Part shown: in pieces, positions 1 through 12,450 of the stretch
How positions within the stretch are numbered: position 1 is the first letter of the stretch
How the letters are laid out: every line of letters starts with the position of its first letter
DNA from: Allolobophora icterica
Taxonomy: Eukaryota > Annelida > Clitellata > Crassiclitellata > Lumbricidae
NCBI GenBank assembly: GCA_963556255.1
Contig: OY744608.1
Span: 9,981,103 to 10,045,102, forward strand
Length of the DNA: 64,000 bases
Reading direction: 5' to 3'
Made by a program: the position numbers and the translations under genes
The notes under the pieces: generated by a model
The model's database searches: none
Seen by the model: only the letters and a program-made list of their open reading frames with translations
Told to the model about the DNA's origin: nothing

Positions 1-550
1 TCAGTCAGTCAGTCAGTCAGTCAGTCAGTCAGTCAGTCAGTCAGTCAGTCAGTCACTCACTCACTCACTCACTCACTCACTCACTCACTCACTCACTCAC
101 TCACTCACTCACTCACTCACTCACTCACTCACTCACTCACTCACTCACTCACTCACTCACTCACTCACTCACTCACTCACTCACTCACTCACTCACTCAC
201 TCACTCACTCACTCACTCACTCACTCACTCACTCACTCACTCACTCACTCACTCACTCACTCACTCACTCACTCACTCACTCACTCACTCAGTCTGTAAG
301 TCAGTCAGTCAGTCAGTCAGTCAGTCAGTCAGTCAGTCAGTCAGTTTGTCAGTCAGTCAGTCAGTCAGTCAGTCAGTCAGTCAGTCAGTCAGTCAGTCAG
401 TCAGTCAGTCAGTCAGTCAGTCAGCCAGTCAGTCAGTCAGTCAGTCAGTCAGTCAGGCAGTCAGTCAGTCAGTCAGTCAGTCAGTCGATATGTTTGTCTG
501 TCTGTCTGTGTGTCTGTGTGTCTGTCTGTCTGTCTGTCTGTCTGTGTAGG
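1..550. repeat. Composite tetranucleotide microsatellite (TCAG)n-(CTCA)n-(TCAG)n-(TGTC)n
   Basis: TCAG units run to about 53, CTCA units to about 290, TCAG again to about 486, and TGTC/TGTG units to 550. Each block differs from the next by one base of the unit, as expected if one array mutated and re-expanded. The open reading frames here only translate the repeat. Confidence 0.97.
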
Positions 551-1980
551 ATACACATTAATATGAAGACTTTTGTAGTCTGTCTGTCTGTCCACTGCTT
601 GGACTTATTCTATTTGTCTTCCAACGCTTTGGTTTTTTTTATCCCTTGCTCTCTGATTTTATATTTGTCTGTCCGTTTATATTCCTTAATATCTTCTGCT
701 GCATCTTACGTATATCTCTGCATATCATCCGATGTCTGCCTTTCAGAAGCTCTGTCTCTGTTCGTCGTTGTCTTTGTATGCGTAGATCTTTGTCTGTGCG
801 TTTTCTTCTTTCCTCCTCTAAATTCCATCTTTTGTTGCTGTTCTGATCAGTTTGTATGTCTGTCTCGTTGTTTTGATGTGTCTCGATGCCCCAGTGACCT
901 CTTTCCTTCTCTTGCCCTCCCTCTCGTTTCATGGATTTTGACGCTGCTGTGAAATTAAGCGAAACAGCGTTCCCTAGCGAGTGGTTTTGTCCGTGTTTCC
1001 GGGAAAGGTTAGAATTTTATCGGTTAAACCTAAAAACAGCACGACTTTTAGGTAGGAGTGATTGTACAGCGAACTTAAAGAACGGCATGTTTGAAATTGT
1101 GGTAAATGTAAATGCTTCCTATAGCGATCGACCATGTGGCCCTGTGCTCAAACGAATCTGACAAAGCTGTGTTTTGAGTCTCTGGAAATCCCAAGTGATA
1201 TCTGCTTCGTCTACAGAATCTTTTCGCTCAAGCGTATTTACAACTCACTCCAATCTTCAAATCAATCTCTTAATTTCGTAAGATTTTCACAGTTCAACCA
1301 CCCGATAAACCCGCTATACTTCTCCACCGTAGCAAGTAGCAAAATCTCTCTGCTGATCTTTTAAAATTCATCAGTTGTTCAGTAGCTAAGCTGATCCACA
1401 CTTTGGAACAGAAACTCTAGCCACAAGTAGGTTGCGACAGCTATCGGTATTATCTGACCCACCCTGTAATGCCTTTCATTCAAAGCTAAAACCAACACGT
1501 TAAAAATCCTATCTTCTGTGTTGCTTATCATCCGTATCGCTCCAATTCCAAACACCATCTACCCTACCATCTACCCTACCATCTCTACCCGCCTGTCTGT
1601 CTACTTGTCTCACCTTTGACTTTTGACCTGAGACAAAACCTGACCCAATATCGATTTTGTATTCGATTGCATGTCGTGCATGAGCTGGTTCCACGACTTG
1701 GCTTCCGCCACGCTGGAGAAATGCATGAAATATGGTTCGCGATGACCAATAAATTATTTCGTGTCGACAACAAACCCGATCTATATATATATAGACTAGT
1801 CTTTGTATTTCGACGTTATTATTTAGCGCCAGGGTTAGTAGCCTATTTAATTTTATCGACTTCGATATTGAATGCTGAAGAAGATGATAAATTGTGACAC
1901 GATTACGAGTCTGGCAGGACATTAATTTTGTTAAAACTATATTACCATGAAATAAATTTCAGTCACTTAAAATGCAGTGC
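551..1980. other. Non-coding stretch, nothing recognised
   Basis: T-rich sequence to about 930, then ordinary mixed sequence. Open frames at 931-1161 and 1134-1364 lack any family motif and splice context. It lies upstream of the first visible exon and is presumably an intron. Confidence 0.5.
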
Positions 1981-2171
1981 TATTTATATAGAATTTTTTT
2001 AAAATCAATGACGTCGTCAGCGAACCTGGCAGACGTAATTAGATGTCGTTACACAACAGACACTGTGTAATAGCCTATAATTGCTTGTGTCAACGTAAGG
2101 TGTGAGGTAAGGCAAAAGCCAGCAGTCATGAGAAGTAAGATAATTATGTCGTTAACGCTGAATAGTACCAC

Positions 2172-2495
2172 CATAGGCGTAATTTGTGGGGGGTACGAGG
2201 GGTACCCGTACCCCCCACTTTTTGGACTGGGGGGTACTGTACCTTCCACTTTTTAAACAATGTCAATCAATATTTTTGTTATTGTGCCTTCCCAGAGGAT
2301 GCAGTCTCCGTCAAAGTGCGAAAGTTCTTAGATACACAGGTAAATTGAGAGCCAAAATTAATGAGAATACTGACAGGGAATATGTTCACAATGGCCACCA
2401 TGCGAAAAGCAAAAGTGGAGAAGAAATTGGTACCCCCCACTTTTTAGACCAAAGTATTGGTACCCCCCACTTTTTAGACTAAAGTTACGCCTCTG
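2172..2495. mobile_element. Non-autonomous hAT element (MITE), 324 bp, with perfect 8-bp TSD
   Basis: The element is flanked by identical 8-bp copies AGTACCAC at 2164-2171 and 2496-2503. The left end reads CATAGGCGTAATTT and the right end, reverse-complemented, reads CAGAGGCGTAACTTT, matching the CA-G-GGCG terminal style of hAT transposons. Subterminal regions carry repeated TACCCCCCACTTTTT blocks in both orientations. No transposase is encoded. The ends match those of the larger element at 14612-17254, so both belong to one family. Confidence 0.9.
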
Positions 2496-2554
2496 AGTAC
2501 CACTATGGTATATTGATAACTGAAGACCTTTGTAATTAGGAAATTGTAAGTGCA

Positions 2555-2900
2555 TAATATTTATGTAGCGCCTCTTCAATAAAACTCCCCAGAGGTGTTC
2601 CCGACCTGACAATATGAGACCACGATGAAATAGAATGGTCTTAATGTAAGTTAATGTTCTTCAACCGATGCCAAAGCATCGGTTGATGCTTTGGCATGAG
2701 AATTGGTGCATGTTTTACATAGAAGCCTGTTCCAGATTGGGTCCGATCAACGCAAAGCATCCAAGTTGCATTGTGGAAGTACTCGATGGAGAGACAAACA
2801 GATGTAGCATTTCATCATGCAAACGTGACGTCAAAAATTCGAGACTCCTCCCAAACCCCAAACCCGTTGTTTCTCGTGCTTCGCCCTCAATATAGCCGTT
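2555..2900 (-). mobile_element. 3' fragment of a CR1/L2-like LINE
   Basis: On the minus strand the sequence ends in an AGGCGCTACATAAA-type tail (2561-2575), the same 3' signature seen at many LINE remnants here. Upstream it carries a decayed version of the C-terminal GP-x-x-W-N block (reads IGPNLEQ). It aligns by eye with the remnant at 42985-43205 over CCTGTTCCAGATT and CATTGTGGAAGT. There is no intact frame. Confidence 0.55.
2662..2697. other. Two mutually exclusive hairpins
   Basis: CAACCGATGC (2662-2671) pairs with GCATCGGTTG (2676-2685) around a 4-nt loop. ATGCCAAAGCAT (2668-2679) pairs with ATGCTTTGGCAT (2686-2697) around a 6-nt loop. The two stems share bases, so only one can form at a time. 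It lies inside a LINE remnant; function unknown. Confidence 0.6.
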
Positions 2901-3056
2901 CCATAATTGTTCAGTTCCGGAACCTTTTTTCTAAAAAAAGCACCGTGGAAATGTATCTTTTAGTCTAACCAATGCCACTAAAATTAATAAATAAAGATGA
3001 ATGCCGTCTAACTGCTGCTGCAGCAACTGTTTCAGAGATGTTTGCTTTTCTTTCAG

Positions 3057-3105
3057 TTCGGAAATCACAGCGCGAGACAAGGCAAAGTTTGGAGAATTAT
3101 GCCAG
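3057..3105 (+). CDS. KIAA0513: KIAA0513 homologue, visible exon 1 (internal)
   Basis: The acceptor is a long pyrimidine tract ending TTTCTTTCAG at 3056 and the donor is GTAAGA at 3106. The exon contributes one base of a split codon plus sixteen codons reading SEITARDKAKFGELCQ. DKAKFGE matches the EKAKFGE block that precedes the ENGKGREWFAR segment of vertebrate KIAA0513. It ends in phase 0, which fits the next exon. The incoming phase requires two bases from an upstream exon that I could not find between 1 and 3056, so it probably lies outside the window. The short length makes this call depend on the exon chain rather than on the exon alone. Confidence 0.8.
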
Positions 3106-3284
3106 GTAAGAATAATTACAGATCTAATCCAGTGTAATATAATTACGAGAACTTCTATAGCGCAACTATTATAATGCCCATGGATGATCGCTGCCAGGCA
3201 CAAAGTCCACGGTGAGTTTTTCCTAAATCAAGAGGGAAATCCTAAAATGTATCACTTAATTGTGATCTTGTAATCAGGAATTGT

Positions 3285-3504
3285 AATCAGGATCAGAAAA
3301 AGAAGGATCACATGGTTAGGACACGTAACATGAATGGGCGACAAAAGATTCACAGCTGCAGCTCTACATGACCATGTAGAGGGAACACGAAGCCGAGGAA
3401 GGCAAACAAAGACATGGATGGACAATGTAAAGCAGGATTTAAGGGCACAGGGCTTGGGCATGAGGGATGCAACTGACAAAACCAGGGACAGAATGATGTG
3501 GAGT
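3285..3504 (+). pseudogene. LINE reverse transcriptase C-terminus, remnant
   Basis: One frame reads RKRRITWLGHVT, a stop (TGA), then GTRSRGRQTKTWMDN and ATDKTRDRMMW. This is the WLGHV plus basic RGR-x-x-x-W-x-D signature seen at the C-terminus of RTE/Jockey-like non-LTR retrotransposon proteins. The coding sequence is broken at 3505 by a hAT-like element. It appears to resume at about 4100 with WGRHVEASS before the GA microsatellite. The in-frame stop marks it as dead. Confidence 0.75.
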
Positions 3505-4099
3505 CAGTGTTATTTTAGTTCCAGCATTAATTTCTATTCCAGTTCTTATTCTATTCCACTGCTATCATTTTAGTTCTAGTTCTTGTTCCTCTTAAGAAAT
3601 AAATTTTATTCTTATTCTAGTTCCAATTCCTCTTTAAAATTAATTTTAGTTCCAGTTCTAGTTTCATTTCCTCTTTATAATTAATTTTAGTTCCAGTTCT
3701 AGTTCCATTTCCTCTTAATAATTAATTTTAGTTCCAGTTCTAGTTCCATTTTCTCTTTATAATTAATTTTAGTTCCAGTTCTAGTTCCACAAAAAATGAC
3801 CATAAAGCATATATTATTATTTATAGAATATAGCTTTAGTCTCTTATAGCGCCGCACCATGACGTCAATCAAAAGCCGTCGTCATTCCGCATAGTTATTA
3901 GTCAACGTTAGAATTAGGCTTATCGGTTGTGCATTTATTTTTTATTCTATTCCGATCTCGTTCTAGAAAAATATTGAAATTTTCGTTCCTGTTCTCTATT
4001 CTCGTTCTCCAATTATTTTTCGTTCCAGTTTTCGTTTCGTGGAACTAATTTAAAATAATTATTATTCCTATTCTATTCTCTGGAACGAAAATAACACTG
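3505..4099. mobile_element. hAT-like element with internal TTCCAGTTCTAG repeats
   Basis: Left end CAGTGTTATTTTAGTTCCAG and the reverse complement of the right end CAGTGTTATTTTCGTTCCAG differ at one base in twenty. The interior (about 3520-3790) is a degenerate tandem repeat of about 50 bp built on TTTTAGTTCCAGTTCTAGTTCC. It interrupts a LINE coding segment. The flanks GTGGAGTC and GTGGGGAC match at 6 of 8 bases if the left border is shifted by one base, so the duplication is eroded. No transposase is visible. Confidence 0.65.
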
Positions 4100-4143
4100 G
4101 TGGGGACGTCATGTTGAGGCCTCATCGTCGGTGCACACCTGAC

Positions 4144-6250
<2,107 letters not shown>

Positions 6251-6414
6251 CTATATAGGTATATATGTGTATAAATATATACTTCTATCATTCTATGTAT
6301 GTATAGCCTACCGTGCCTACGCCGGGTATTTGCTGTATCTACAGCAGTATACACTACCGTACGTGTAATATATGTAGCATACATTTGGGCCACTGTGCAT
6401 AAATGTGAATATAA

Positions 6415-6496
6415 ACATGAACGTGAATAAGCTGGGGCTCTGCGCTTAGCTTCCAAATGGCAATTTAGAAGTTTTGAGATTACGATTACGAATACG
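6415..6496 (+). mobile_element. SINE 3' fragment (GATTACG-tailed family)
   Basis: Reads GTGAATAAGCTGG, CTGCGCTTAGC, ATTTAGAAGTTTTGAG and ATTACGATTACG, in the same order as the copies ending near 27158, 36495 and 57849. Only the 3' part is recognisable. Confidence 0.75.
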
Positions 6497-6973
6497 TTTA
6501 TATGCTTGTTTATGCTATGCAGCGCATGATTGGCATTAACTGTGAGTACATGGTTCCAGATTTTGTCGTTAGGGTACTACTGTAAACAGAGTCATTAACA
6601 TCTCTTGGTCCAGAGACTCTGAATATGATGCTGTCAACTTTGGATGGGAATTACGTTGGTTGGGTTTCGCGTTTGTGCGTGGGTCCACCAACTGTGACGC
6701 TTATAGTTTTATGTGCACTACTTTACTTACTGTCGTGTGTTTAAGTGTCTGTGTTTAAGTGTCGCGTGATTATCTGTCGTGTGTTTAAATGTCGACACAC
6801 CATTATAGTGCGTTGAAGACAAGATAAATAGAACTCTTTTCTGATTTGCCTGTGTTCTTAGCTTATTAAATAAGGCTTTAGGCTAGACTAACATTTACTC
6901 TTTCTGACTACCATGTTAGACTTCTGCTGATCCGTGTAAAGTTCGACTCAAAGTTTGCAAGAGAATCAATGAT

Positions 6974-7462
6974 ATACCCCTAAGCCGCCGCCGTTAGCCG
7001 CCGAGCCGAAAAAATGTCTGCAAGCCGATTAACCGCCGGAAATTTTGCGGCTTAGCCGAAAAACCGCCGAGAGTTATTTCACGGCTAGCCGCCGGAAAAT
7101 GTTCGGCTACAACATGCACAGACATGTGTCTATAAAATTTGCACGCTGGGTTGCTACTTTCTAGTCTATTTTAGTGTTCTGTTTTGTAGGCCTATGACTT
7201 TGTGTGTGCCACTAGATGGTCATTTGTTCATGGTATTGTCTTACAGATGTTCTATTTTCTAATCAATTGCCTTACTGGAACTCAGAACTTTCTATAGTCA
7301 ATACACTTTTTGTACGAACTATGTGTTTCAAGCCGTAATTTTTTTGCCAGATGCATTTGTAGCCGAAAAAGGTAGTTTACGCGCTTTTACGGGTAGCCGA
7401 AAAACCAGCCGTAAATTTGCTCAAGCCAGCCGTTAACCAGAAAAATTACGGCTTAGGGGTAT
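6974..7462. mobile_element. Inverted-repeat DNA element with perfect 10-bp TSD (Mutator-like?)
   Basis: Identical 10-bp flanks AATCAATGAT lie at 6964-6973 and 7463-7472. Ends are inverted: ATACCCCTAAGCCG on the left and CGGCTTAGGGGTAT on the right. Both subterminal regions are dense in GCCG/CGGC and AGCCGAAAAACC words, absent from the middle. A 10-bp duplication fits Mutator-like elements better than hAT (8 bp). No transposase is encoded in the 489 bp, so the superfamily is inferred. Confidence 0.8.
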
Positions 7463-8040
7463 AATCAATGATAAAGTGTCATTTCGAATTCTGATGTCCT
7501 CCAGAATGTAGTAGTTGTGATAGGAGTAGCAGTAATAAAAGTAGCAGTAGTAGAAATAGTAGTAGTATTCAGTGGTAGAAGTATTCAGTGGTAGAAGTTG
7601 TTATATAGAAGTTTAATGACGTCCTATGTCTGCCAAGGTTTTTGCTGATACCTTTTCTTAATATCTCATCAACGAGAAATAAATGTCCATTGAACGAAAA
7701 TGATGATTATAACAGTGGTGGGCAAATCTTTTTAAAGGTGTTTAAATGCAACACGATCAGAGACAGAGTTTGACTGCCGTATTAATCTAATTCTGCTCAT
7801 CGTGCTCTGGACTGTTCCTGAAACGTTACCTGGAATTAACCGGCCTTATGATTCCATTGAAACGATTTATTGTGCAGTGGATGGAGGGTGATGATGATGA
7901 TAATGGCGATGGTGATGATGATGATGATGGCATATGTAGGATGAATGATACCTAGATGGATGGCAAACGAGTGGAGGTGCGCTCTCGACACCAACGAGCA
8001 ATGAGCCCACGGACTTCCGGAAGGAAAGAGGATAGGAAAA
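7463..8040. other. Non-coding, nothing recognised
   Basis: Contains short AGTAGTAG and GATGATGAT runs (about 7510-7600 and 7880-7930) but no gene-like or mobile-element signal. Confidence 0.5.
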
Positions 8041-8232
8041 ATGGAAGGAAGAAAGGAAGGAGGGAGGGAAAGAAGAAAGGATGGAAGGAGGGAAGGAAGC
8101 AAGGAGCAAGGAAGCAAGGAAGCAAGGAAGCAAGGAAGGAAGGAAGGAAGGAAGGAAGGAAGGAAGGAAGGAAGGAAGGAAGGAAGGAAGGAAGGAAGGA
8201 AGGAAGGAAGGAAGGAAGGAAGGAAGGAAGGA
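8041..8232. repeat. (GGAA)n microsatellite
   Basis: Irregular GGAAGGAGGG at the start, becoming pure AAGG units from about 8135. Confidence 0.97.
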
Positions 8233-8239
8233 ATGGTAT

Positions 8240-10005
8240 AATTGAACTCTGTAGTATGAGTAAGCCTGTATGCTAGCCGCAGAAACCCAACCACGTGTAT
8301 TTCACTCACTCGCTCACTCAATCGTTTAGGCCTGCTTTTGTTGTGGGTTGTTGTCTGTTGAAATTGTTTCATTGTTAACACTAGCTTATTGTGCATAGTT
8401 TATTGCTAATATTTAGACTCTTTACAGCTGGTCATTATATTAATTAACTTAATTATCCGCTATTGATAAACCGATTACTAGAAAATCCATAGTTATTAAG
8501 AGCCTATTATGTACATATCATGGTTGTTTTAATGTGTCCATGGTTAATAATTAAGTCTATACTTTTCCTGATACCTATTGCTACTTCGTTTCGGTTATTG
8601 CTAATTTGTTCCCAGTTATTGATACTTATTCCTCTCTTATTGATACTTTCTCTTCGGTTATTGATACTTTGTCGTCATTTAATGTCTACTTGTCGCTGCT
8701 AGTTCAGCTTGATCATTGTCAACATCGGCTGCAGTGAAGCGTTTCCGGGTGTGCTTTATATTATCGCAGATCGTGCAATGATGACGTCCTATGTACGCAA
8801 TCTATTAGGTCAGGTCACGCCATCTGGTGTTCGAAAAACGACAATTGACGCATAAAACGCCGAGAATTACATTTCCGACGGCGGCTGTTCCTGTAATTCC
8901 CTGTTCCCATCCGGTGATTACGCGTTATCCCGGCTTATGACATGCTGCAGGCAATTATTCGGGATTTGCGGATTATTAGGACGCAACAACTAGTCAGTTT
9001 TCGAAGGCATCCATTCATGCACGTATTGTACATAATAATTATAGAACATCTTGTCTAGTTGCTATCCACTATTTTCAAAATATCAAATTATCAATACATC
9101 AACCAACATACGTAGGTATATATTAGTTTAGAAGTCCATGTATATTACATAAGTAAGCGTATTCCCAATAATACTTAGGCGCTAAATCTATCCTAGTTGG
9201 AGCACCAACAATTAACTCATGAATAATTTAGATAATTTATATTTTTCTACTTGTATACAGATTCCTTTGCTCTTTATTAAAAGCAAATTAAGTAAAGTTT
9301 GCAATAAATATATATATATATATAATTTGCAGCCTGTATGTCACCAAACCTTTTACCCTTAATAAAAATAATAAACATGCCCATCTAGTTGACCTTTAAA
9401 TAAACCGAATCAAGTCTGTTGCTAATGATACGTGAGCGATGAGAGGGATATAACTGTTGGAGCTTTGCAGAGATAACGCACGCACCTGCTGTTGGAGGCT
9501 TACATGTACACGCCTGATCGGGTGTGCATCAAGTAATTGATGCAACGCTGACATGCGCACCTGCAGCTTAATTGCAGGATTAACCCAGGATATCAGCGGC
9601 AGACATCAAAGCAAAGCAGATTTATTTCGCTTCCGTTCCGTCTCGTTGTCTTTTATGCCAGAGTTTCACTCGGCTGAACGCAGCTGATAAGCTTTCTTTA
9701 GGCATCGCTCCGTAAATCTTCGGTTCTTAAATACGTTGCTTTTTTGCCGAAGTTAAGAAAATGTAGATATAGAAGGAGGCAAAGAGCTACACATATTACT
9801 AAATATATAGGCATATGCAGAGGTTGGGCGCTGTTGATGATGACACGTTGAGCAGTTTCTCCATGTGATGACGGATTTTATATGGGTGCAAAGGAGGTTC
9901 TGGGCTAAGGGCTGCACATTCCAGAAGGTAGCATAACGTAAAACTGAAAATAAATGAATGATTAAAAATCGAACATTAGATTTAATTTAAAACCGCGAGC
10001 GAAAC
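8240..10005. other. Mostly single-copy intronic sequence
   Basis: No microsatellite over 30 bp apart from a short TA run at 9308-9324. Segments near 8730-8990 and 9430-9730 are of balanced composition and free of repeat signatures, so they are candidates for conserved non-coding sequence. That is only an inference from their contrast with the rest. Confidence 0.4.
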
Positions 10006-10009
10006 GGTT

Positions 10010-10907
10010 ATTATTTTTAATTCCATAGCTCTTCATTATCATCGACAGCGATTTTTGTGCACATTGTCGAAGGCCTTTCTAATATCAATGATGTTATGCA
10101 ATGCAGGAGTTTCTGACATTAAAGGCTTCTCTATTAGCTTTGTCTAACTGTGAAAATGTGCTAACAGCAGGGTCGCACTAAATCCCGCCTGTTCCTGTCT
10201 CAGCTTTTTGTCCACAGCAATCCTCATATTACGATTCAGAATTATCTTCGTCATGATCAAGTAATACTTCTCATGTTTGGATTCTCGCAGATATCGCTTC
10301 TTAGAAATTGGTGCGATTATGCCATCTCTCTACGCGGCCGTCTGTCTTCCCCTTTGAACAGTTTCGTTAACTATCATATAATCGTTAAAATACTTCGCTA
10401 TATTATCATTTCGGCTCTTATTCCGTAACTTTCGCAGCCTTTTAATGCTTCAGACTCTTAGTTGCCTTTAGTGGCTGTTCTTCGTGTGTGGCCTCTGTAT
10501 CAATTTCCAACTCATCGACCTCATCTTTAGAGTAAAAACTCCGAGTAGCACTGTTGGCTGTGGACAATAATTCAAAATATTCTCTAAGTGCTTCCTCCAA
10601 TGCTTTTACCTGCTCTTCTTGAGTCTTTGTTATCTACCCATCGATCTTTCTAACTGGAAGGGTGTGTATTCTCGTGTCTCCTGTCAGTTCCTTCACAATG
10701 CAAAACAAAGGTTTTCGGAACCTCCTCTTTTGCCTTCCCCATCTTCCCCATTGTTCTGGTTAGGATATACTTGTTCTTGTCATTTCTGCATCTGCTCTTG
10801 ACTTCCCTATCAGTTTTCTGAATGTTTTTCGTCATTTCCTTGGGTCGCCTGGTCTGTTCCATCCTCTGCTTAAGAAGTCTCCCGTCATCGATTGGTGCCT
10901 TGTGCAT
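10010..10907 (-). pseudogene. LINE reverse transcriptase, N-terminal part, remnant
   Basis: Minus-strand frames read, in order, KEEVPKTF near 10720, KALEEALREYFELL near 10600, then DGIIAPISKKRYL near 10310, LRQEQAGF near 10190 and DIRKAFDN near 10080. These correspond to the linker before the RT fingers, the W-x-DG-x-I-x-P-x-x-KKG block, the RQEQAGF block and the first catalytic-Asp block (FEKAFDS-type) of RTE/Jockey-like LINEs. Stops and frameshifts interrupt it. The YADD half of the domain is missing past 10010. Confidence 0.75.
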
Positions 10908-10939
10908 GTGCGCAACGTCGCTACAGAGGCAGGCATATT

Positions 10940-10983
10940 CAGAATAATGTGGGAGAAAGAGAGACAGAAAGACAGACAGACTC

Positions 10984-11016
<33 letters not shown>

Positions 11017-11700
11017 TAGACGAAAGGAGACGGATGGAAGACAGAGACAGGCAGACGCAGGCATATCTAATCTATTGCAGTGCAGCCGTTTTCATTATGC
11101 CCTCGGCTGACATCAGCTGACATCGGCTGACAGCGGCTTCCAAGTCAATCTGCAATTTTTAATCGCTTGGAGAAATCCAGTCGATAAAAGTCAAACAGGC
11201 AGATACACAGACAGACGCACAGGGACAAAAACAGACACATGCACACAGATACAGACAGACAGAGACTGACAGAAGCACAGACAGGCGCACAGAAACAGAC
11301 AGACACACAAAACGAGACAGACCGACAGAAATACATACTGATATTCTGACAGACGGACTCAACAATCCATTCCACCCCTCCCGTCCTGTCATCCATCCTT
11401 CTCTCTTAATCTACCTGCCTTTGCCCCGTGTCTGTGGTCTCTGTGTGTCTGTCTGTGTGTCTGTCTGTGTGTCTGTCTGTCTGTCTGTGTGTCTGTCTAT
11501 CTGTCTGTCTGTCTGGTTCTCATCACACACCGTCTCTTCGACTGTCTATTTAATCACGCAACTTATTCACAGAGCGACTAAAACACAAAGGCTAGAAAAA
11601 CAGACAGACAGATAGACAGACACACAGACAGACACACAGACAGATACACAGACAGACAGACAAACATTGAGACAGACATACAGACAGACAGTCAGACAGG
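10940..11700. repeat. CAGA/GTCT-rich degenerate microsatellite cluster
   Basis: GACA units at about 10960-11060, CAGA-type units at 11190-11340, then the opposite-strand form GTCT at 11435-11520, then CAGA again at 11595-11700. The inversion suggests that part of the array can fold back on itself. Confidence 0.9.
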
Positions 11701-11954
11701 GATGACATATTCATACGACAAATGAAAAGCAAGATTTATGAAGAGATCACGTCACATATTCAGCCAATGAAATATTTCACCACCGCAATGAATTCCGGTG
11801 CTGATGTCTAAATCCTGAGTCTGGTCCGCAGCCTCAAGTACACAGCAAGGACTGTCTTTGACGAAATGCGAGAAGCCAGGCAATTTCCCTCGAGACGTCG
11901 TCATCCTCCAGACAATGAATTTATCCGTCCATCCATCCACCTGGAATCTGACCA

Positions 11955-11973
11955 ACTCTGTAATAATAATAAT

Positions 11974-12012
<39 letters not shown>

Positions 12013-12045
12013 TAACAATAACAAGAAGAAGAAGAAGAAGAAGAG
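11955..12045. repeat. (AAT)n-(AAC)n-(AAG)n trinucleotide repeat
   Basis: AAT units, then AAC/AAT mixture, then AAG units. The translated N and K runs are not coding. Confidence 0.95.
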
Positions 12046-12149
12046 CAGTCCCTGAAGCTAGCCCCAAGAAGCAGTCAAGGGTATGAGTCAGTGTTGTATG
12101 CAAGACTTAAAACTTCGAGACCAAGACGAGGCCAAGACAGTTGAGTTCC

Positions 12150-12420
12150 AAGACAGAGACCGAGACCAAGACACGAGGTAACTATGAAGTGTTAGCGACT
12201 TCATTTTTCAGCCTCGGCGTATTGAGGGCCAGTCACATTATCTTCCCACCAACAGGTTGCGGTTAGTGTTCTCGTTATGCCTGAGTTGGCTAGGAAGCCC
12301 AGATGGAGCAAAAACCTGAAAACTAATATGTGAACTGGAGGGAATTTAAACCCAACCTCTCTGGTTGCCAGTCATATAATATTCGCACCAAAAGCGTGCG
12401 GTCATTGTCCTCATTACAGC
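12150..12420 (-). mobile_element. Possible tRNA-derived SINE pair
   Basis: Two related segments (about 12230-12300 and 12370-12450) share GAGTTGGCTAGGA and a CCAGTCA start. On the minus strand a GGTTTAAATTCC word resembles a tRNA B box. Weak evidence; it could instead be an old tandem duplication. Confidence 0.3.
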
Positions 12421-12450
12421 TGAGTTGGCTAGGAGGTGCAGGTGGCTAGG

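Noticed and set aside
1..345. Possible CRISPR array or telomere at the window start
   Set aside because: Units are 4 bp with no spacers, and the telomeric TTAGGG word is absent.
931..1161. Possible upstream KIAA0513 exon (RFMDFDAAVKL)
   Set aside because: It superficially resembles the FMRGYVEKIF segment but lacks a suitable donor in the required phase.
12099..12180. Third copy of the CTTGGT hAT family
   Set aside because: GAGACCAAGAC words and a CAGTGTTG start are present, but the 13-bp end and any target duplication are missing.
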